From contig DIXP01000076.1 in the NCBI GenBank assembly GCA_002436065.1, positions 1-51,739 on the forward strand: 51,739 nt of DNA, given 5' to 3'. The notes under the pieces were generated by a model that was given only the letters and a program-made list of their open reading frames with translations, ran no database searches and had not been told where the DNA came from. Of the stretch, positions 34,509-43,721 are shown piece after piece. Position 1 is the stretch's first letter, and each line of letters begins with the position of its first letter. Made by a program: the position numbers and the translations under genes. The stretch is from Chloroflexi bacterium UBA6077 (GTDB lineage Bacteria; Chloroflexota; UBA6077).

Positions 34509-36368
34509 TCAGCACACGTCTTCGGCAGCGAACTCCAGACCCAGATCGGCCAGCTTCACCCTGGTGGGGTTGCCGGTCTCCAGATCCCAACCTCGATAGC
34601 TGTAGTAGTCGTTTTTCAGCCGCTCCAGGGTCTCCTTGGGCATAACACTCCCCTTCATCGGCCCATCGGGGATCGGATCCTCCATGAACCTCGGCGGCAA
34701 CTGGTCGTCGGCGCGGGTGAAGCCCTCCCGCGCGGCGAAGCAGCGGATCATATTCCACTGACGCTCGGCGATCTTGCGAGTCTGGGGGAAGTCAAGGTTC
34801 CAGCCGGTGACGGCGTTGAGCGCCTCGATGACGTTGTTGTTGATCTTGTCCGGGCCCCAGATCGGCTCGGCCAGGTGGCAGAGGAGGGCACAGTCGCACA
34901 TGATCAGCCAGTGGTTGATCTCGGCGGCCAGCGCGCCCTTGCCCTCAAGGGTCTTCCGATCTACCATACCCAGCTTCTCGGGCGTATTGCGGATGTCGTG
35001 GTGACTGCCGCCCCTCGGCCCTGTGGCGTAGCCCACGCACATCGCCGGGTAGGGTCGAGCGCTGTGCCCGGCGAACTCCAGGCCCTTGTTCTGCATGGCG
35101 AAATGGTAGCTGTCCTTTCCCACGATCCGGGATGCCTCGCGGGTCCCCTTCGCCAGCAGGGCACCCAACCCCTCCCGCCTGCCGATCAACTCGGTCATCT
35201 CCAGCATGGCGTCCGCGTTCCCGAAGCGCAGGTCGATGCCGCCCGTATCTTCCTTCGTGAAGATGCCCTTATCGTAGCACTCCATTGCCCAGCCCACGCT
35301 GAGCGCAGCGGAGATCAGGTCGATGCCATAGTGGTCGCAGATCTCGTCGGCCTTGCAGACGGCCTTGATGTCGTCCACCTCGCAGATGCTGCCGAAGCCG
35401 AAAACCGTCTCGAAGTCCGGGCCGTTGATGACCGACTTGTAGGGTCCCGAGGGAACGACGCTGTACTTGGTGCAGTTGACGGAGCAGGCGAAGCAAGCTC
35501 GGTTTCCCTTGACCACTTCCTCTCTCATCGTCTCGCCGGTGATTCCATCAACTCGAGAAAAGGTCTCTGTCTGCCAGTTCCTGGTGGGAAGAATGCCGCC
35601 AGCATTCATTGCGGCGACGTTGCGAGGGGTACCGTAGTCGGAGAGGCCCTTCACGCCGGGGTTGGCGTTCATCAACTCGCTCAGCTTGAGGGATGTGTTG
35701 TAGACCCTCAACATGTTGGGGACACGCACGCTCCCTGTGCCCCGCACCGCGATCGCCTTGAGCTTTTTGGAGCCCATGACGGCACCCATGCCGCCGCGCC
35801 CGGCGGCCCTTATGTCGACCAGAATCATGGCGTAGGGGGCAAGTCCCTCACCCGCGTCGCCGATAACGGCGATGTGGATCTCATCGTCACCAATCTCCTT
35901 CCGCAGGATCTCCTGAGCCTCGAACGGGTTCTTGCCCCATAAATGCTCGGCACTCCGAAGCTCAACTCGATCGTCGTCGATCCAGAGATACGCAGGCTTC
36001 TCCGACTCTCCCTCGATTATGAGGCCGTCGTAACCCGCGAACTTCAGTTCGGGACCCCAAAAGCCCCCGAAGATGCTGTGAAAGAAGGATCCGGTATAGG
36101 GGGACTTCGCGCAGACAGAGGACCGGGATGCCGTGGGGATCAGCGTCCCGTTGACAGGCCCGGTCATGAACACCATCTTATTCTCCGGCCCAAGTGGGTC
36201 GGTCTTCGGTTTCATCTCTTCATAGAGTAGCCGGGCGGAGTAGCCTGCCCCGCCGACGAAATCCCTCGCCCAGTCCTCCCGAAGGAGTTCCCTGGAGATG
36301 CCGCCTTTGGATAGGTCAACCCGGAGCAGTTGCCCTATGTAGCCACCATACTTGAACGACTCTGCCAC
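34509..36368 (-). CDS. Aldehyde:ferredoxin oxidoreductase (tungsten/molybdenum bis-pterin family)
   Basis: 619 residues, GTG 36368 preceded by CGGAGG. The N-terminal pterin-binding domain (YIGQLLRVDLSKG, FVGGAGYSARLLY, TASRSSVCAKSPYTG) is followed by domains 2/3 with the 4Fe-4S ligands: CFACSVNC and, near the end, CDCALLC. KLKAIAVRGTG is a standard block. AOR family enzymes oxidise aldehydes to carboxylic acids, passing electrons to ferredoxin. A dedicated ferredoxin and a MoaD-like protein precede it with almost no gap. The aldehyde substrate cannot be told from sequence. Confidence 0.95.
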   Translation of the reverse strand: MAESFKYGGYIGQLLRVDLSKGGISRELLREDWARDFVGGAGYSARLLYEEMKPKTDPLGPENKMVFMTGPVNGTLIPTASRSSVCAKSPYTGSFFHSIFGGFWGPELKFAGYDGLIIEGESEKPAYLWIDDDRVELRSAEHLWGKNPFEAQEILRKEIGDDEIHIAVIGDAGEGLAPYAMILVDIRAAGRGGMGAVMGSKKLKAIAVRGTGSVRVPNMLRVYNTSLKLSELMNANPGVKGLSDYGTPRNVAAMNAGGILPTRNWQTETFSRVDGITGETMREEVVKGNRACFACSVNCTKYSVVPSGPYKSVINGPDFETVFGFGSICEVDDIKAVCKADEICDHYGIDLISAALSVGWAMECYDKGIFTKEDTGGIDLRFGNADAMLEMTELIGRREGLGALLAKGTREASRIVGKDSYHFAMQNKGLEFAGHSARPYPAMCVGYATGPRGGSHHDIRNTPEKLGMVDRKTLEGKGALAAEINHWLIMCDCALLCHLAEPIWGPDKINNNVIEALNAVTGWNLDFPQTRKIAERQWNMIRCFAAREGFTRADDQLPPRFMEDPIPDGPMKGSVMPKETLERLKNDYYSYRGWDLETGNPTRVKLADLGLEFAAEDVC

Positions 36369-36370
36369 GA

Positions 36371-36658
36371 TCAGCCGCCTCCGATCGGAAAGATGATGGC
36401 GATCTCATCGCCATCCTTCACTGGTCTGTCTATGTCAAAGGTTGAGAAGATGATCTCCTCGTTGAGTCGAATCGGGAAAGGGGCGAATTGCCCTGTATTG
36501 GGATCGCAGATCGTCTCTCGGAGCTTACCGCCGTACAGCTTCAAGAGGGTGCCCAGCACACCGCGAACCGTCTCGAGGGGTACCACCTCAATCTCCACTA
36601 GCGGCGACCCGATGGCATCGCGCACCACAGTGAAACTTCTGACCTTTACCCTTGCCAT
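36371..36658 (-). CDS. MoaD/ThiS-family sulfur carrier associated with AOR
   Basis: 95 residues, ATG 36658. A ubiquitin-like beta-grasp pattern (VKVRSFTVVRDAIG, NEEIIFSTFDIDRPVKDGDEIAIIFPIGGG) ends in the activated Gly-Gly tail required for thiocarboxylate formation. MoaD donates sulfur to molybdopterin. A copy beside AOR suggests a specialised subunit for tungstopterin synthesis or an AOR-fused partner. The gene lies two bases before the AOR start and nine bases after the ferredoxin stop. Confidence 0.9.
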   Translation of the reverse strand: MARVKVRSFTVVRDAIGSPLVEIEVVPLETVRGVLGTLLKLYGGKLRETICDPNTGQFAPFPIRLNEEIIFSTFDIDRPVKDGDEIAIIFPIGGG

Positions 36659-36667
36659 GGCACCACC

Positions 36668-36985
36668 TTAGCGGCTGACGCTTTCAAGCCACGCTCGGGC
36701 GATCTGCTTGGCCTCCGGTGGTTGCGGCCTGGGGGGCTTGCCCCCCATCTCCTTCCATACAATGGCCTGGGGAACGCACACCTGCACGCACACCGGGTTT
36801 CCGAAGCAGTAATCGCAGGAATCCAGCAGGGTGGGAACTGGAATCTCCGGGATATCAACGAGGTTGATCTTGATTCTGGAGTTTCTGGGGTTGAATTCGC
36901 CGGTCTTCACGGCGGAGCAGGCTAACTCACACAGCTTGCAGCCGGTACACTGCTCCATCCGGATCTCGATGTGTTTCTCCACCAT
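36668..36985 (-). CDS. Ferredoxin-type 4Fe-4S protein, electron partner of AOR
   Basis: 105 residues, ATG 36985 behind GATGGAGGGCT. Two clusters are visible: CTGCKLCELAC (residues 13-23), and a second set CDYCFGNPVCVQVC about 45 residues later, the latter with an unusual longer spacing. FNPRNSRIKINLVD is typical of AOR-associated/HycB-like iron-sulfur proteins. It heads the operon ferredoxin-MoaD-AOR and probably accepts the electrons. Confidence 0.92.
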   Translation of the reverse strand: MVEKHIEIRMEQCTGCKLCELACSAVKTGEFNPRNSRIKINLVDIPEIPVPTLLDSCDYCFGNPVCVQVCVPQAIVWKEMGGKPPRPQPPEAKQIARAWLESVSR

Positions 36986-37059
36986 AGCCCTCCATCGTCT
37001 AGCTGAAACAGGGTTGGGGGCATCAATTTAGGCGCTCGGAGATCAAGACAGGGCCGCCC

Positions 37060-37077
37060 ACTCGCGCCGACGCGAGT
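37060..37077. terminator. Hairpin between the DUF362 gene and the AOR operon
   Basis: ACTCGCG-CCGA-CGCGAGT is perfect. It lies about 23 bases after the DUF362 stop on the minus strand and upstream of the ferredoxin gene on neither coding side; a short transcript boundary is plausible. Confidence 0.4.
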
Positions 37078-37100
37078 ATACCCCGGCAGTCCTCTCTAGA

Positions 37101-38945
37101 CTAGCCTTTCGGCCGGGTCAACAGGAGGTACCGCAGACCAAGACTGAGCCCCAGGGTCAATGTGCTGAGCAGGGCTATCGTACCGGCGACCTGGAAGGGC
37201 ACAGTCAGCCGACGACTGACCCCGAGGGCGGCACGGACAAGGGGCACCACCGGCCGCGGCGAGTTGAACTCCAGGCGGGAGTCGAGGGTTCGGGTCTTCC
37301 CCATAACACCGAGGGCGAGGCGCCCCAGGCGCGGGATGCGCAGCCCCTCAGGTAGGAGCGACTCCAGGTTGTGCAGCACCGGATGGCCAGGGATGAAGAA
37401 CGGCTTCGGGTGGTGCTTGTACTGCTCTGGGGCAGCGTCGTCGATGACGATGTAGGGTCCGGCCTCCAGGTGGTCCTCGAAGAGCGGGTCTTCCGCGTCG
37501 CCGATCAGGATGGTCGGCGTTCCATGAAGGCGCTGAACCAACCCCCAGGTGCCCATGGCGTAGAAGACGTCGGCCATGGACTTGAAGTGGCCAAGGGTAC
37601 CGGCGCGAGTGATCCCGGTGCCGACGATCACGTTGGCCTCGTACATGTCCACACCCATCTCAGGGGGCTTGGCAGGTCGAAATGCCTGGCTCAAGGGGAC
37701 TCCCACCACGGCGATCCGGTGCGGATCGCCAACCCCCAGGCCACGGTCGGCCGCGACCTGTACGAAGCCGATGGAGGAGGGATCGAAGCCCAGCAGTTGG
37801 GCGGCCACGGAGTCCATGGCCACGGGATCGATGCTGGCGAGGATGGCCCCGTAGAACTCCCCTGTATTGGCGCCCGGCCCGTTGCCAACGCCTCGAACTA
37901 TGGCATCCATGACGTTCAGGGTGGGTCGAACCTGAAACAGCAGGTCGGTGTACTCGTCGAAGGTATCTGCATCGTGGTGCTGCTCGCGGACGATGGGATT
38001 GACGATACCAACCCAGTTCTTCAGCGCGCCGGAGATCCAGTCCCAGTTGTGGGTCTTCATCTTGGGCAGGTTGATCACAGCGTCGGCCTCGAGGAGTGGC
38101 ACGGGGAGGGCGATTCGCTTGATCAGCTTGCCCTGGGGGAGGTCCACCTCTCGCTGCTCGCAGCTATGGAAGTCCACAACCTCGGCACCCTCCCGCCGGG
38201 CCATCAGCTTCACGCCGGTGACCTCCATCACGTAGTCGCTGGCACTCCCGCCGCCGGAGGACTCACCCACGACCACTCTGGCAGCACCCGCCTCGAAGCT
38301 GAGGCGAGTGAGCGCACCCACGAGACGCGGGTCGGTGGTACCCCCCTCGTCGGCCAGGAGCCAGAGGGTCTGATTGGGCTTCAGCAGCACCGTCTGGCCC
38401 GGCCGGATGAATGCCTCGATCCCTCCCAGGGGTTCGAGGGCCCGCCGCGCCAGATCCGCAACCCCCTCAACGTCCAGATTGGGGCAGTCGGTCTGGGCGA
38501 TAGAGACGGTAGCCTGGGCACTCTCGGGTCGCGCCTCCCCGACGGGCGCGTCGATACGATGGGACTTCACCAGCGGCATTCCTCGCTGGGCCTTCCGCAC
38601 CACCTCGACGGCCCGTTCGACGCGGGGCACAAAGTCCTCAATCCAGCCCTTCATCTCCGCTTCCGGCCGAAGGAGCACCTTCCCGGCGGCCAGCAAGCAG
38701 GGCTTGAGGGCATCGAATGCCTGGCGGGCCAGAGAAGCGGTTTCCAGCATGCCCATGGCCCGCAGCTTCTGCTCTTCGACCGCCAGGAACTGGCCAAGGG
38801 AGGACTCCATGCGCCAGGCAGCCTCAAGGGCGCAAGTCAGCTCCTTAGCAACCTCTGCGGTGCGAGGAGAGTCCGAGGCGGCGCGAAGGGACGTCAACAG
38901 ACGCTCGCCCCACAGGGCGGCCTGGTTGAGTTCGCGCTGAAACAC
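37101..38945 (-). CDS. DUF362 protein with N-terminal helical region and C-terminal membrane helix
   Basis: 614 residues from GTG 38945 with AAGGAGG five bases before; TTG 38960 is an alternative. Residues 1-~135 are helical and unlike a known domain. The DUF362 domain (~150-440) shows GQTVLLKPNQT, GGTTDPRLVGAL, VVGESSGGGSASDYVM, ADAVINLPKMKTHNWDWISGALKNWVGIVNP and VMDAIVRGVGNGPGANTG. A poorly defined region with VIDDAAPEQYKHHPKPFF follows. One hydrophobic helix (TIALLSTLTLGLSLGLRYLLL) ends the protein, so it is probably membrane-tethered by its C-terminus. DUF362 proteins are often redox-associated but lack an agreed function; the usual Fe-S ferredoxin motif is absent here. Confidence 0.82.
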   Translation of the reverse strand: MFQRELNQAALWGERLLTSLRAASDSPRTAEVAKELTCALEAAWRMESSLGQFLAVEEQKLRAMGMLETASLARQAFDALKPCLLAAGKVLLRPEAEMKGWIEDFVPRVERAVEVVRKAQRGMPLVKSHRIDAPVGEARPESAQATVSIAQTDCPNLDVEGVADLARRALEPLGGIEAFIRPGQTVLLKPNQTLWLLADEGGTTDPRLVGALTRLSFEAGAARVVVGESSGGGSASDYVMEVTGVKLMARREGAEVVDFHSCEQREVDLPQGKLIKRIALPVPLLEADAVINLPKMKTHNWDWISGALKNWVGIVNPIVREQHHDADTFDEYTDLLFQVRPTLNVMDAIVRGVGNGPGANTGEFYGAILASIDPVAMDSVAAQLLGFDPSSIGFVQVAADRGLGVGDPHRIAVVGVPLSQAFRPAKPPEMGVDMYEANVIVGTGITRAGTLGHFKSMADVFYAMGTWGLVQRLHGTPTILIGDAEDPLFEDHLEAGPYIVIDDAAPEQYKHHPKPFFIPGHPVLHNLESLLPEGLRIPRLGRLALGVMGKTRTLDSRLEFNSPRPVVPLVRAALGVSRRLTVPFQVAGTIALLSTLTLGLSLGLRYLLLTRPKG

Positions 38946-39044
38946 CGGCTCCTCCTTCAACCTTCTGGATCAAGGGCAGCAGGATGCATGCCGGCGGCTC
39001 GCTGGCACCCAGCTTGCACGGAGTTGTTCCTGGGGCCTTTGAGT

Positions 39045-40943
39045 ATGAGCATCCGTGGAGAGACGGCGCATCAAGCGCAACCAGCGGGACGCTACCTACC
39101 CCTGTCGGAGTATGGGGTGATCGGGGACTGCCGGAGCGCGGCCCTGGTAGCGCGTAGTGGTTCCATCGACTGGCTCTGCTGGCCCAACTTCGATAGCCCG
39201 TCGGTCTTTGGTCGCCTCCTGGACTACGAGAGGGGCGGGTACTTCGCCATCAGCCCCATCCAGCCATTCAGGACAGAACGACGGTACGTAGGATCCAGCA
39301 ACGTCCTGGAAACCACCTTCGTTACCTCTACCGGCCGGGCAAGGCTGACCGACGCAATGGTGGCAGTATCAGAGGAGAGGAAACGCCGCTGGCTTCTCCC
39401 ACTCCGAAGTCTCTCGCGTCTCGTCGAGGGGTTGGAGGGGACCGTGGAGATGGAGGTGGACTTCTCTCCACGCCCACGCTACGGGGCAACCTCACCTAAT
39501 CTGGAGCGTCGGGGGCTCCACGACGCCTTCTGCCAGGCGGGCCAGGATCTCTACCATCTGCGCTCCGAGCTACCACTGGTCGTCCAGGGGTCGCGGTGCC
39601 GGAGGCGCTTCGCGGTGCGAGCAGGAGAGAAACGGCGTTTCGGGTTGGCCTTCAACCAGGATGCGCCAGCGGCTCACCCTGCGGTGGGAGACGAGGCGGA
39701 GCTCCGCCTCTCGGCCACCATCGAGTTCTGGGATCATTGGTCGAGTTCCCTCAGCTACGCTGGCCCCTATCGGAACACGATCCTCAGGAGCGCCCTCGCT
39801 CTGAAGCTGCTTGCCTTCGCCCCCTCGGGCGCCATCGTAGCCGCCCCAACCACCTCGCTCCCCGAGACTGTTGGCGGGGAACGCAACTGGGACTACCGAT
39901 ACTGCTGGCTGCGAGACGCCTCCTTCACAGTACGAGCCCTCTACGACCTGGGATTCCGAGTGGAAGGGGACGCCTACGTTAGCTGGATGCTGCACGCTAC
40001 TCGCCTGACCCATCCGGCTCTCCAGGTCGTGTACAGCATCTATGGGGAGTCCCATCTGCCGGAGCAGGAGATGGGGCAGTTGGAAGGGTACATGGAGTCC
40101 AGGCCGGTGCGGATTGGGAACGCGGCCGACTCCCAGTTTCAACTCGACGTATATGGCGAGGTCATGGAGGCGATCGAACGGTACTACGAGCTAGCGGGCT
40201 CTTTGGATTCCGACACATGGCGCCTCGTCACTGGAGCGGCAGAACTGGTAGCGCGACAGTGGAAGGAGCCGGACCACGGGATATGGGAATCGCGAGGACC
40301 CAAACAGCAGTACGTTCATGGAAAGGTAGGGGCGTGGCTTGCTCTGGATTGCGCCGCCAGGATGGCTCGAAAGGCTGGCCTCAGGGCAGACGTGAGCGGT
40401 TGGGAGGATATCAGAGAGGAAATTCGGACGGCCGTGCTGCGGCAAGGGGTCAACAGGACCACCGGTACTTTCGTGAAGACCCTTGGTGGATCGAGTCTAG
40501 ACGGGGCGCTGCTTACGCTACCGCTGGTGGGCTTCATAGCGGGAGATGACCCCATCATGCTGGCGACCATCGAAGCCGTGCGTCGCGAGCTTGCCGTAGG
40601 AGATCTGGTCTACCGGTACATTGAGGCCGGAGACCGGCTGCCACGCCGGGAGGGGGCCTTTCTCACCTGCAGCTTCTGGCTGGTCTCCAGCCTGGCCGTG
40701 GCGGGGAAACTGGACGAGGCGCACTGGCTCTTCCAGCGACTTTTGAGCCGAGGAAACGACCTCGGGCTCTACCCGGAGGAGATGGACCCCGCCACAGGTC
40801 AATTCCTGGGCAACTACCCGCAGGGGCTCACACACATCGCGCTGATCAACGCCGCCCTGACGCTGCAGCAGGCCGAGAGCACTCTCACGGCAAAAAGCGG
40901 TAGAACGTTCCAAGTATCCCGCCGTACACCAGGTGGGCAATAG
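39045..40943 (+). CDS. Glycoside hydrolase family 15 protein (glucoamylase/trehalase-like)
   Basis: 632 residues from ATG 39045 (weak upstream site). The open frame extends far upstream to 37371, but that part is only the antisense of the DUF362 gene. An N-terminal GH15-associated domain (LSEYGVIGDCRSAALVARSG, SIDWLCWPNFDSPSVFGRLL) leads into the (alpha/alpha)6 catalytic domain with GGERNWDYRYCWLRDASFT, the conserved general-acid region, and YPEEMDPATGQFLGNYPQGLTH near the end. The family hydrolyses alpha-glucosides such as trehalose or maltodextrins. No signal peptide, so it is intracellular. Its 3' end overlaps the convergent gene at 40885 by 59 bases. Confidence 0.9.
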   Translation: MSIRGETAHQAQPAGRYLPLSEYGVIGDCRSAALVARSGSIDWLCWPNFDSPSVFGRLLDYERGGYFAISPIQPFRTERRYVGSSNVLETTFVTSTGRARLTDAMVAVSEERKRRWLLPLRSLSRLVEGLEGTVEMEVDFSPRPRYGATSPNLERRGLHDAFCQAGQDLYHLRSELPLVVQGSRCRRRFAVRAGEKRRFGLAFNQDAPAAHPAVGDEAELRLSATIEFWDHWSSSLSYAGPYRNTILRSALALKLLAFAPSGAIVAAPTTSLPETVGGERNWDYRYCWLRDASFTVRALYDLGFRVEGDAYVSWMLHATRLTHPALQVVYSIYGESHLPEQEMGQLEGYMESRPVRIGNAADSQFQLDVYGEVMEAIERYYELAGSLDSDTWRLVTGAAELVARQWKEPDHGIWESRGPKQQYVHGKVGAWLALDCAARMARKAGLRADVSGWEDIREEIRTAVLRQGVNRTTGTFVKTLGGSSLDGALLTLPLVGFIAGDDPIMLATIEAVRRELAVGDLVYRYIEAGDRLPRREGAFLTCSFWLVSSLAVAGKLDEAHWLFQRLLSRGNDLGLYPEEMDPATGQFLGNYPQGLTHIALINAALTLQQAESTLTAKSGRTFQVSRRTPGGQ

Positions 40944-41373
40944 TGGTAGCCAGAGGGGTACCACGCCCGTAGTTCAGCGCCAGGAAGCCCGGGGGCTCCA
41001 ACTGGCGGGTGGGCTCGGGTCCAGCGTAGTCTGAGACCATGCGCGGATGAAATGCAGGCAGGAAGGGCAACAGTGTGACCAGAACGAACAGGGCGTGGAC
41101 AAACCCCAGCCCTGTCCCCAGCCACCAGGTGGCCCTCTTCCACGCCTCGAAGTAGAGGGCGTAGATCGAGGCAAGGATCCAGCCATTCATGAAGTGCATG
41201 AAGAAGCCGTAGGCCTTGGCCCGATCGCGATTGGGAGTAACCATAGTGCCCAGCATGAAGGGGAGATCCATGCGGCTCACGCCCAGCCCCCTACTTCCAC
41301 TGCTGAGGGTAGTGAGCGCCAGGGTGGCGGCGAAACCCCACAACAGGACCGACTTCACGTTCACGGCAACCAC
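40885..41373 (-). CDS. Conserved four-helix membrane protein of unknown function
   Basis: 162 residues from GTG 41373 (GTG 41364 has the better-spaced GAGG site). Hydrophobic segments: SVLLWGFAATLALTTLSS, FGFFMHF-like AYGFFMHFMNGWILASIYALYF, TWWLGTGLGFVHALFVLVTLLPFLP, and a C-terminal IAHLVYGGILGTFY. The block SRMDLPFMLGTMVTPNRDRAK is notably conserved-looking. I do not recognise a functional family. The C-terminal coding end runs antisense through the last 59 bases of the GH15 gene. Confidence 0.65.
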   Translation of the reverse strand: MVAVNVKSVLLWGFAATLALTTLSSGSRGLGVSRMDLPFMLGTMVTPNRDRAKAYGFFMHFMNGWILASIYALYFEAWKRATWWLGTGLGFVHALFVLVTLLPFLPAFHPRMVSDYAGPEPTRQLEPPGFLALNYGRGTPLATTIAHLVYGGILGTFYRFLP

Positions 41374-41430
41374 CTCAATGTAGGGTTGTTCAAGAAGTGG
41401 ACCAGCACCAATCTAGCCAAAATGGACTAT

Positions 41431-41459
41431 TTGCAAATGCGCTCTATTGAAGCTATCCT
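41431..41459 (+). promoter_or_regulatory. Candidate promoter of the CAP-domain protein gene
   Basis: TTGCAA (41431-41436), a 17-base spacer, TATCCT (41454-41459), about 75 bases before the ATG at 41534. Confidence 0.4.
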
Positions 41460-41533
41460 GTTGGCATTCTCCTCAGCCACAGCATCATACCCGTGGACCG
41501 CAGTGACAGCGGACTACCTAAGGGAGTAGCTCG

Positions 41534-42304
41534 ATGAAGCACATCGTCGCCCTAGCCATGGCATCTCTTCTCTGTCTGGCAACCCTCGCGCCCTCAGCTG
41601 AGGCTGCCGAGTTCAGGTTGGGTTTCGCGGCCATGGCCAGCCAACTTGGTGCCACCACAGGGGTGCCCATGGAGAATGAGCACTACGGCCCAAACGGGGA
41701 TTCTCTCCAGCTCACAACCACAGGATTGATGGTCTGGCGGAAGGCCGACAACTGGACAGCCTTCACAGATGGCTGTCGCAGTTGGGTCAGCGGACCTCAC
41801 GGTGTCCAGGAGCGGGGGAACGATGAACGGTTCCAGTGGGAAGCAGACGACCTCCGGTCCGCCCTCCAAACCATCGCCAGCACCCCCTTCGACGCCGCCG
41901 CCGAGGAGGCAGCCCTGGCCATGGTCAACGCGAGCCGGGCGCAGTACGGCGTCCCGCCGGTTGCCATGGACGGTGCCCTTCGCCAGGTGGCCCGCGCCCA
42001 TTCCAGGGACATGGGTGAGCGCAACTACTTTGCCCACAACACGCCAGAGGGCAAGAGCCCCTTCGATCGGATGCGAACCGGCGGGGTCGGGTTCGGCGCG
42101 GCCGCCGAGAACCTTGGCTACGGAAGTGGGTACGGCAGCAACGCAGATTCGGTCCGAGGCAACCACCAGGCGATGATGGCGGAAGCAGCTCCAAACGACG
42201 ACCACCGGCAGAACATCCTCAACGGCAGCTACAAGAAGGTGGGCATCGGGGTGTACCGCACCGCCGACGGCCGCATTTACTACTGCTGCGACTTCACGGA
42301 CTGA
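41534..42304 (+). CDS. Secreted CAP/SCP-domain protein with N-terminal GF/FTDG domain
   Basis: 256 residues, ATG 41534 behind AAGGGAGTAG. The signal peptide (MKHIVALAMASLLCLATLAP) cuts near AEA-A. Residues ~26-105 are the shared 80-residue domain (EFRLGF...GLMVWRKADNWTAFTDG...NDERFQWE), which is nearly the same as that in the metalloprotease at 16525. The C-terminal half is a CAP domain: NASRAQYGVPPVAMDGAL, ARAHSRDMGERNYFAHNTPE, NDDHRQNILNGSYKKVGIGVYR. The His of FAHN and of DDHRQN are the CAP metal-site residues. It is probably extracellular; bacterial CAP proteins have unclear roles. Confidence 0.88.
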   Translation: MKHIVALAMASLLCLATLAPSAEAAEFRLGFAAMASQLGATTGVPMENEHYGPNGDSLQLTTTGLMVWRKADNWTAFTDGCRSWVSGPHGVQERGNDERFQWEADDLRSALQTIASTPFDAAAEEAALAMVNASRAQYGVPPVAMDGALRQVARAHSRDMGERNYFAHNTPEGKSPFDRMRTGGVGFGAAAENLGYGSGYGSNADSVRGNHQAMMAEAAPNDDHRQNILNGSYKKVGIGVYRTADGRIYYCCDFTD

Positions 42305-42392
42305 ACCCCAAGATCCGTCCCTCGGGCACATTAGGCGGCCATCCGGTGAGGGCTCTTACCGATCCCTGCATGGGCGTCTAAACGACGCGTAT

Positions 42393-42485
42393 GGGGCGAC
42401 CGGCCGGTCGCCCCTACGAATGGCGCCGCATCGCACCAATACGGTTTTGCGCCCCAAGCAGAGGCCAGTAGGCGGCAAAACCGTA
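42393..42485. repeat. Two nested short palindromes before the GH130 gene
   Basis: GGGGCGACCGG-CCGGTCGCCCC is a perfect 22-bp palindrome (42393-42414). TACGGTTTTGC (42440-42450) is inverted as GCAAAACCGTA (42475-42485). They look like REP-type dispersed elements. The region between the CAP gene and GH130 (42305-42614) has no other gene. Confidence 0.7.
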
Positions 42486-42614
42486 GGCGCCGGGAGGCTT
42501 GCCGGCATTCCGGCATTTGCTTAACTAGTAGTACCGTTGCGCTTGTGTTATCATTCTCTCGTACATCCCCATACCAGGGGCCTTCACCGTTTTTCCCAAT
42601 TTACCGGAGGATCG

Positions 42615-43661
42615 ATGAGCCGACCCTTTCCGTCTTTGACGCCGGAGCTGCAGCGTCTTGCAGGCCAGGCAACGCAATCCGCCCTGCTGGAAGAGGAGCG
42701 TGTTCTCACCGGCAGACGGTGCCGACCCGAGGAGTTGCTGACTCGGTACGCCGGCAACCCCATCCTGACGAAGGCCGACTGGCCCTATCCGATCAACGTG
42801 ACGTTCAATCCCGCGGCGACGCTGCTGGCCGACGGCACTACGTTGCTGCTATGCCGCATCGAGGATCGGCAGGGCTCTTCCCATCTCAGCGTCGCCCGAT
42901 CCAGGAACGGCCTCGACGGCTGGGAGATCGATCCCATGCCCTCGCTGGCCCCCCAACCGGAGCTTCATCCCGAGGAGATGTGGGGCATCGAGGACGCGAG
43001 GATAACCTACGTCCCCGACGAAGACCGATACGCAGTGGCCTACACCTCGTACTCCCCCACGGGTCCCGGGGTCTCCCTGGCTTTCACCAGGGATTTCCGC
43101 GATTACGAGAAACTCGGACAGGTGCTGCCCCCTGAGAACAAGGATGCTGCCCTCTTCCCACGAAAGATCGGCGGCCAGTGGGCCATGATCCATCGTCCGG
43201 TCATCGGCGGCACAAAGGCCCACATATGGGTTTCCTACTCTCCAGACCTCGTCTACTGGGGCAGGCACAAGATCGTGATCCCCTCTCGCTGCGGCCCCTG
43301 GTGGGACAGCGCTCGGGTGGGGCTAGCGTGCCCCCCAATCGAGACCGAGGAAGGCTGGCTGGTGATCTACCACGGTGTCAAGATGACGGTAGCGGGGGCG
43401 GTCTACCGAATAGGCCTGGCACTACTAGACATGGAGAACCCGCACCAGTGCATCGCCCGGGCCAAGAACTGGATTATGACCCCGGAAACCGAGTATGAGA
43501 CGGTGGGAGACATCCACAACGTGGTGTTCCCCTGTGGCTACACCCTGGACCCCGCGGACGGGGATACCCTCCGGCTGTACTATGGCGGCGCAGATAGCTG
43601 CGTAGCAGTGGCCACAGGCAGCGTTAGGGAGATGCTGGAGTTCCTGGGAAACGACTGCTAG
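42615..43661 (+). CDS. Glycoside hydrolase family 130 (mannosyl-phosphorylase/mannosidase type)
   Basis: 348 residues, ATG 42615 behind CCGGAGGATCG; an extension to 42537 has no support. The five-bladed propeller enzyme family is evident from RYAGNPILTKADWPYP, INVTFNPAATLL, GIEDARITYV (catalytic Asp in IEDAR), AALFPRKIGGQWAMIHRP and GYTLDPADGDTLRLYYGGAD. GH130 members phosphorolyse beta-mannosides or hydrolyse them; which one cannot be told here. No signal peptide is present, so the substrate would be imported. Confidence 0.92.
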   Translation: MSRPFPSLTPELQRLAGQATQSALLEEERVLTGRRCRPEELLTRYAGNPILTKADWPYPINVTFNPAATLLADGTTLLLCRIEDRQGSSHLSVARSRNGLDGWEIDPMPSLAPQPELHPEEMWGIEDARITYVPDEDRYAVAYTSYSPTGPGVSLAFTRDFRDYEKLGQVLPPENKDAALFPRKIGGQWAMIHRPVIGGTKAHIWVSYSPDLVYWGRHKIVIPSRCGPWWDSARVGLACPPIETEEGWLVIYHGVKMTVAGAVYRIGLALLDMENPHQCIARAKNWIMTPETEYETVGDIHNVVFPCGYTLDPADGDTLRLYYGGADSCVAVATGSVREMLEFLGNDC

Positions 43662-43668
43662 AGTGAAT

Positions 43669-43702
43669 CGGTGTGGGCCGACGGAGATGTCGGCCCACAC
43701 CG
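43669..43702. terminator. Bidirectional terminator after GH130
   Basis: CGGTGTGGGCCGAC (43669-43682) and GTCGGCCCACACCG (43689-43702) form a perfect 14-bp stem with a 6-base loop, between two convergent genes. Confidence 0.8.
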
Positions 43703-43721
43703 TCCCCTATGGAAGCCACTG

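Noticed and set aside
37371..39044. Very long plus-strand open frame running into the GH15 gene
   Set aside because: It is antisense to the DUF362 gene and has no domain; the GH15 similarity begins only at ATG 39045.
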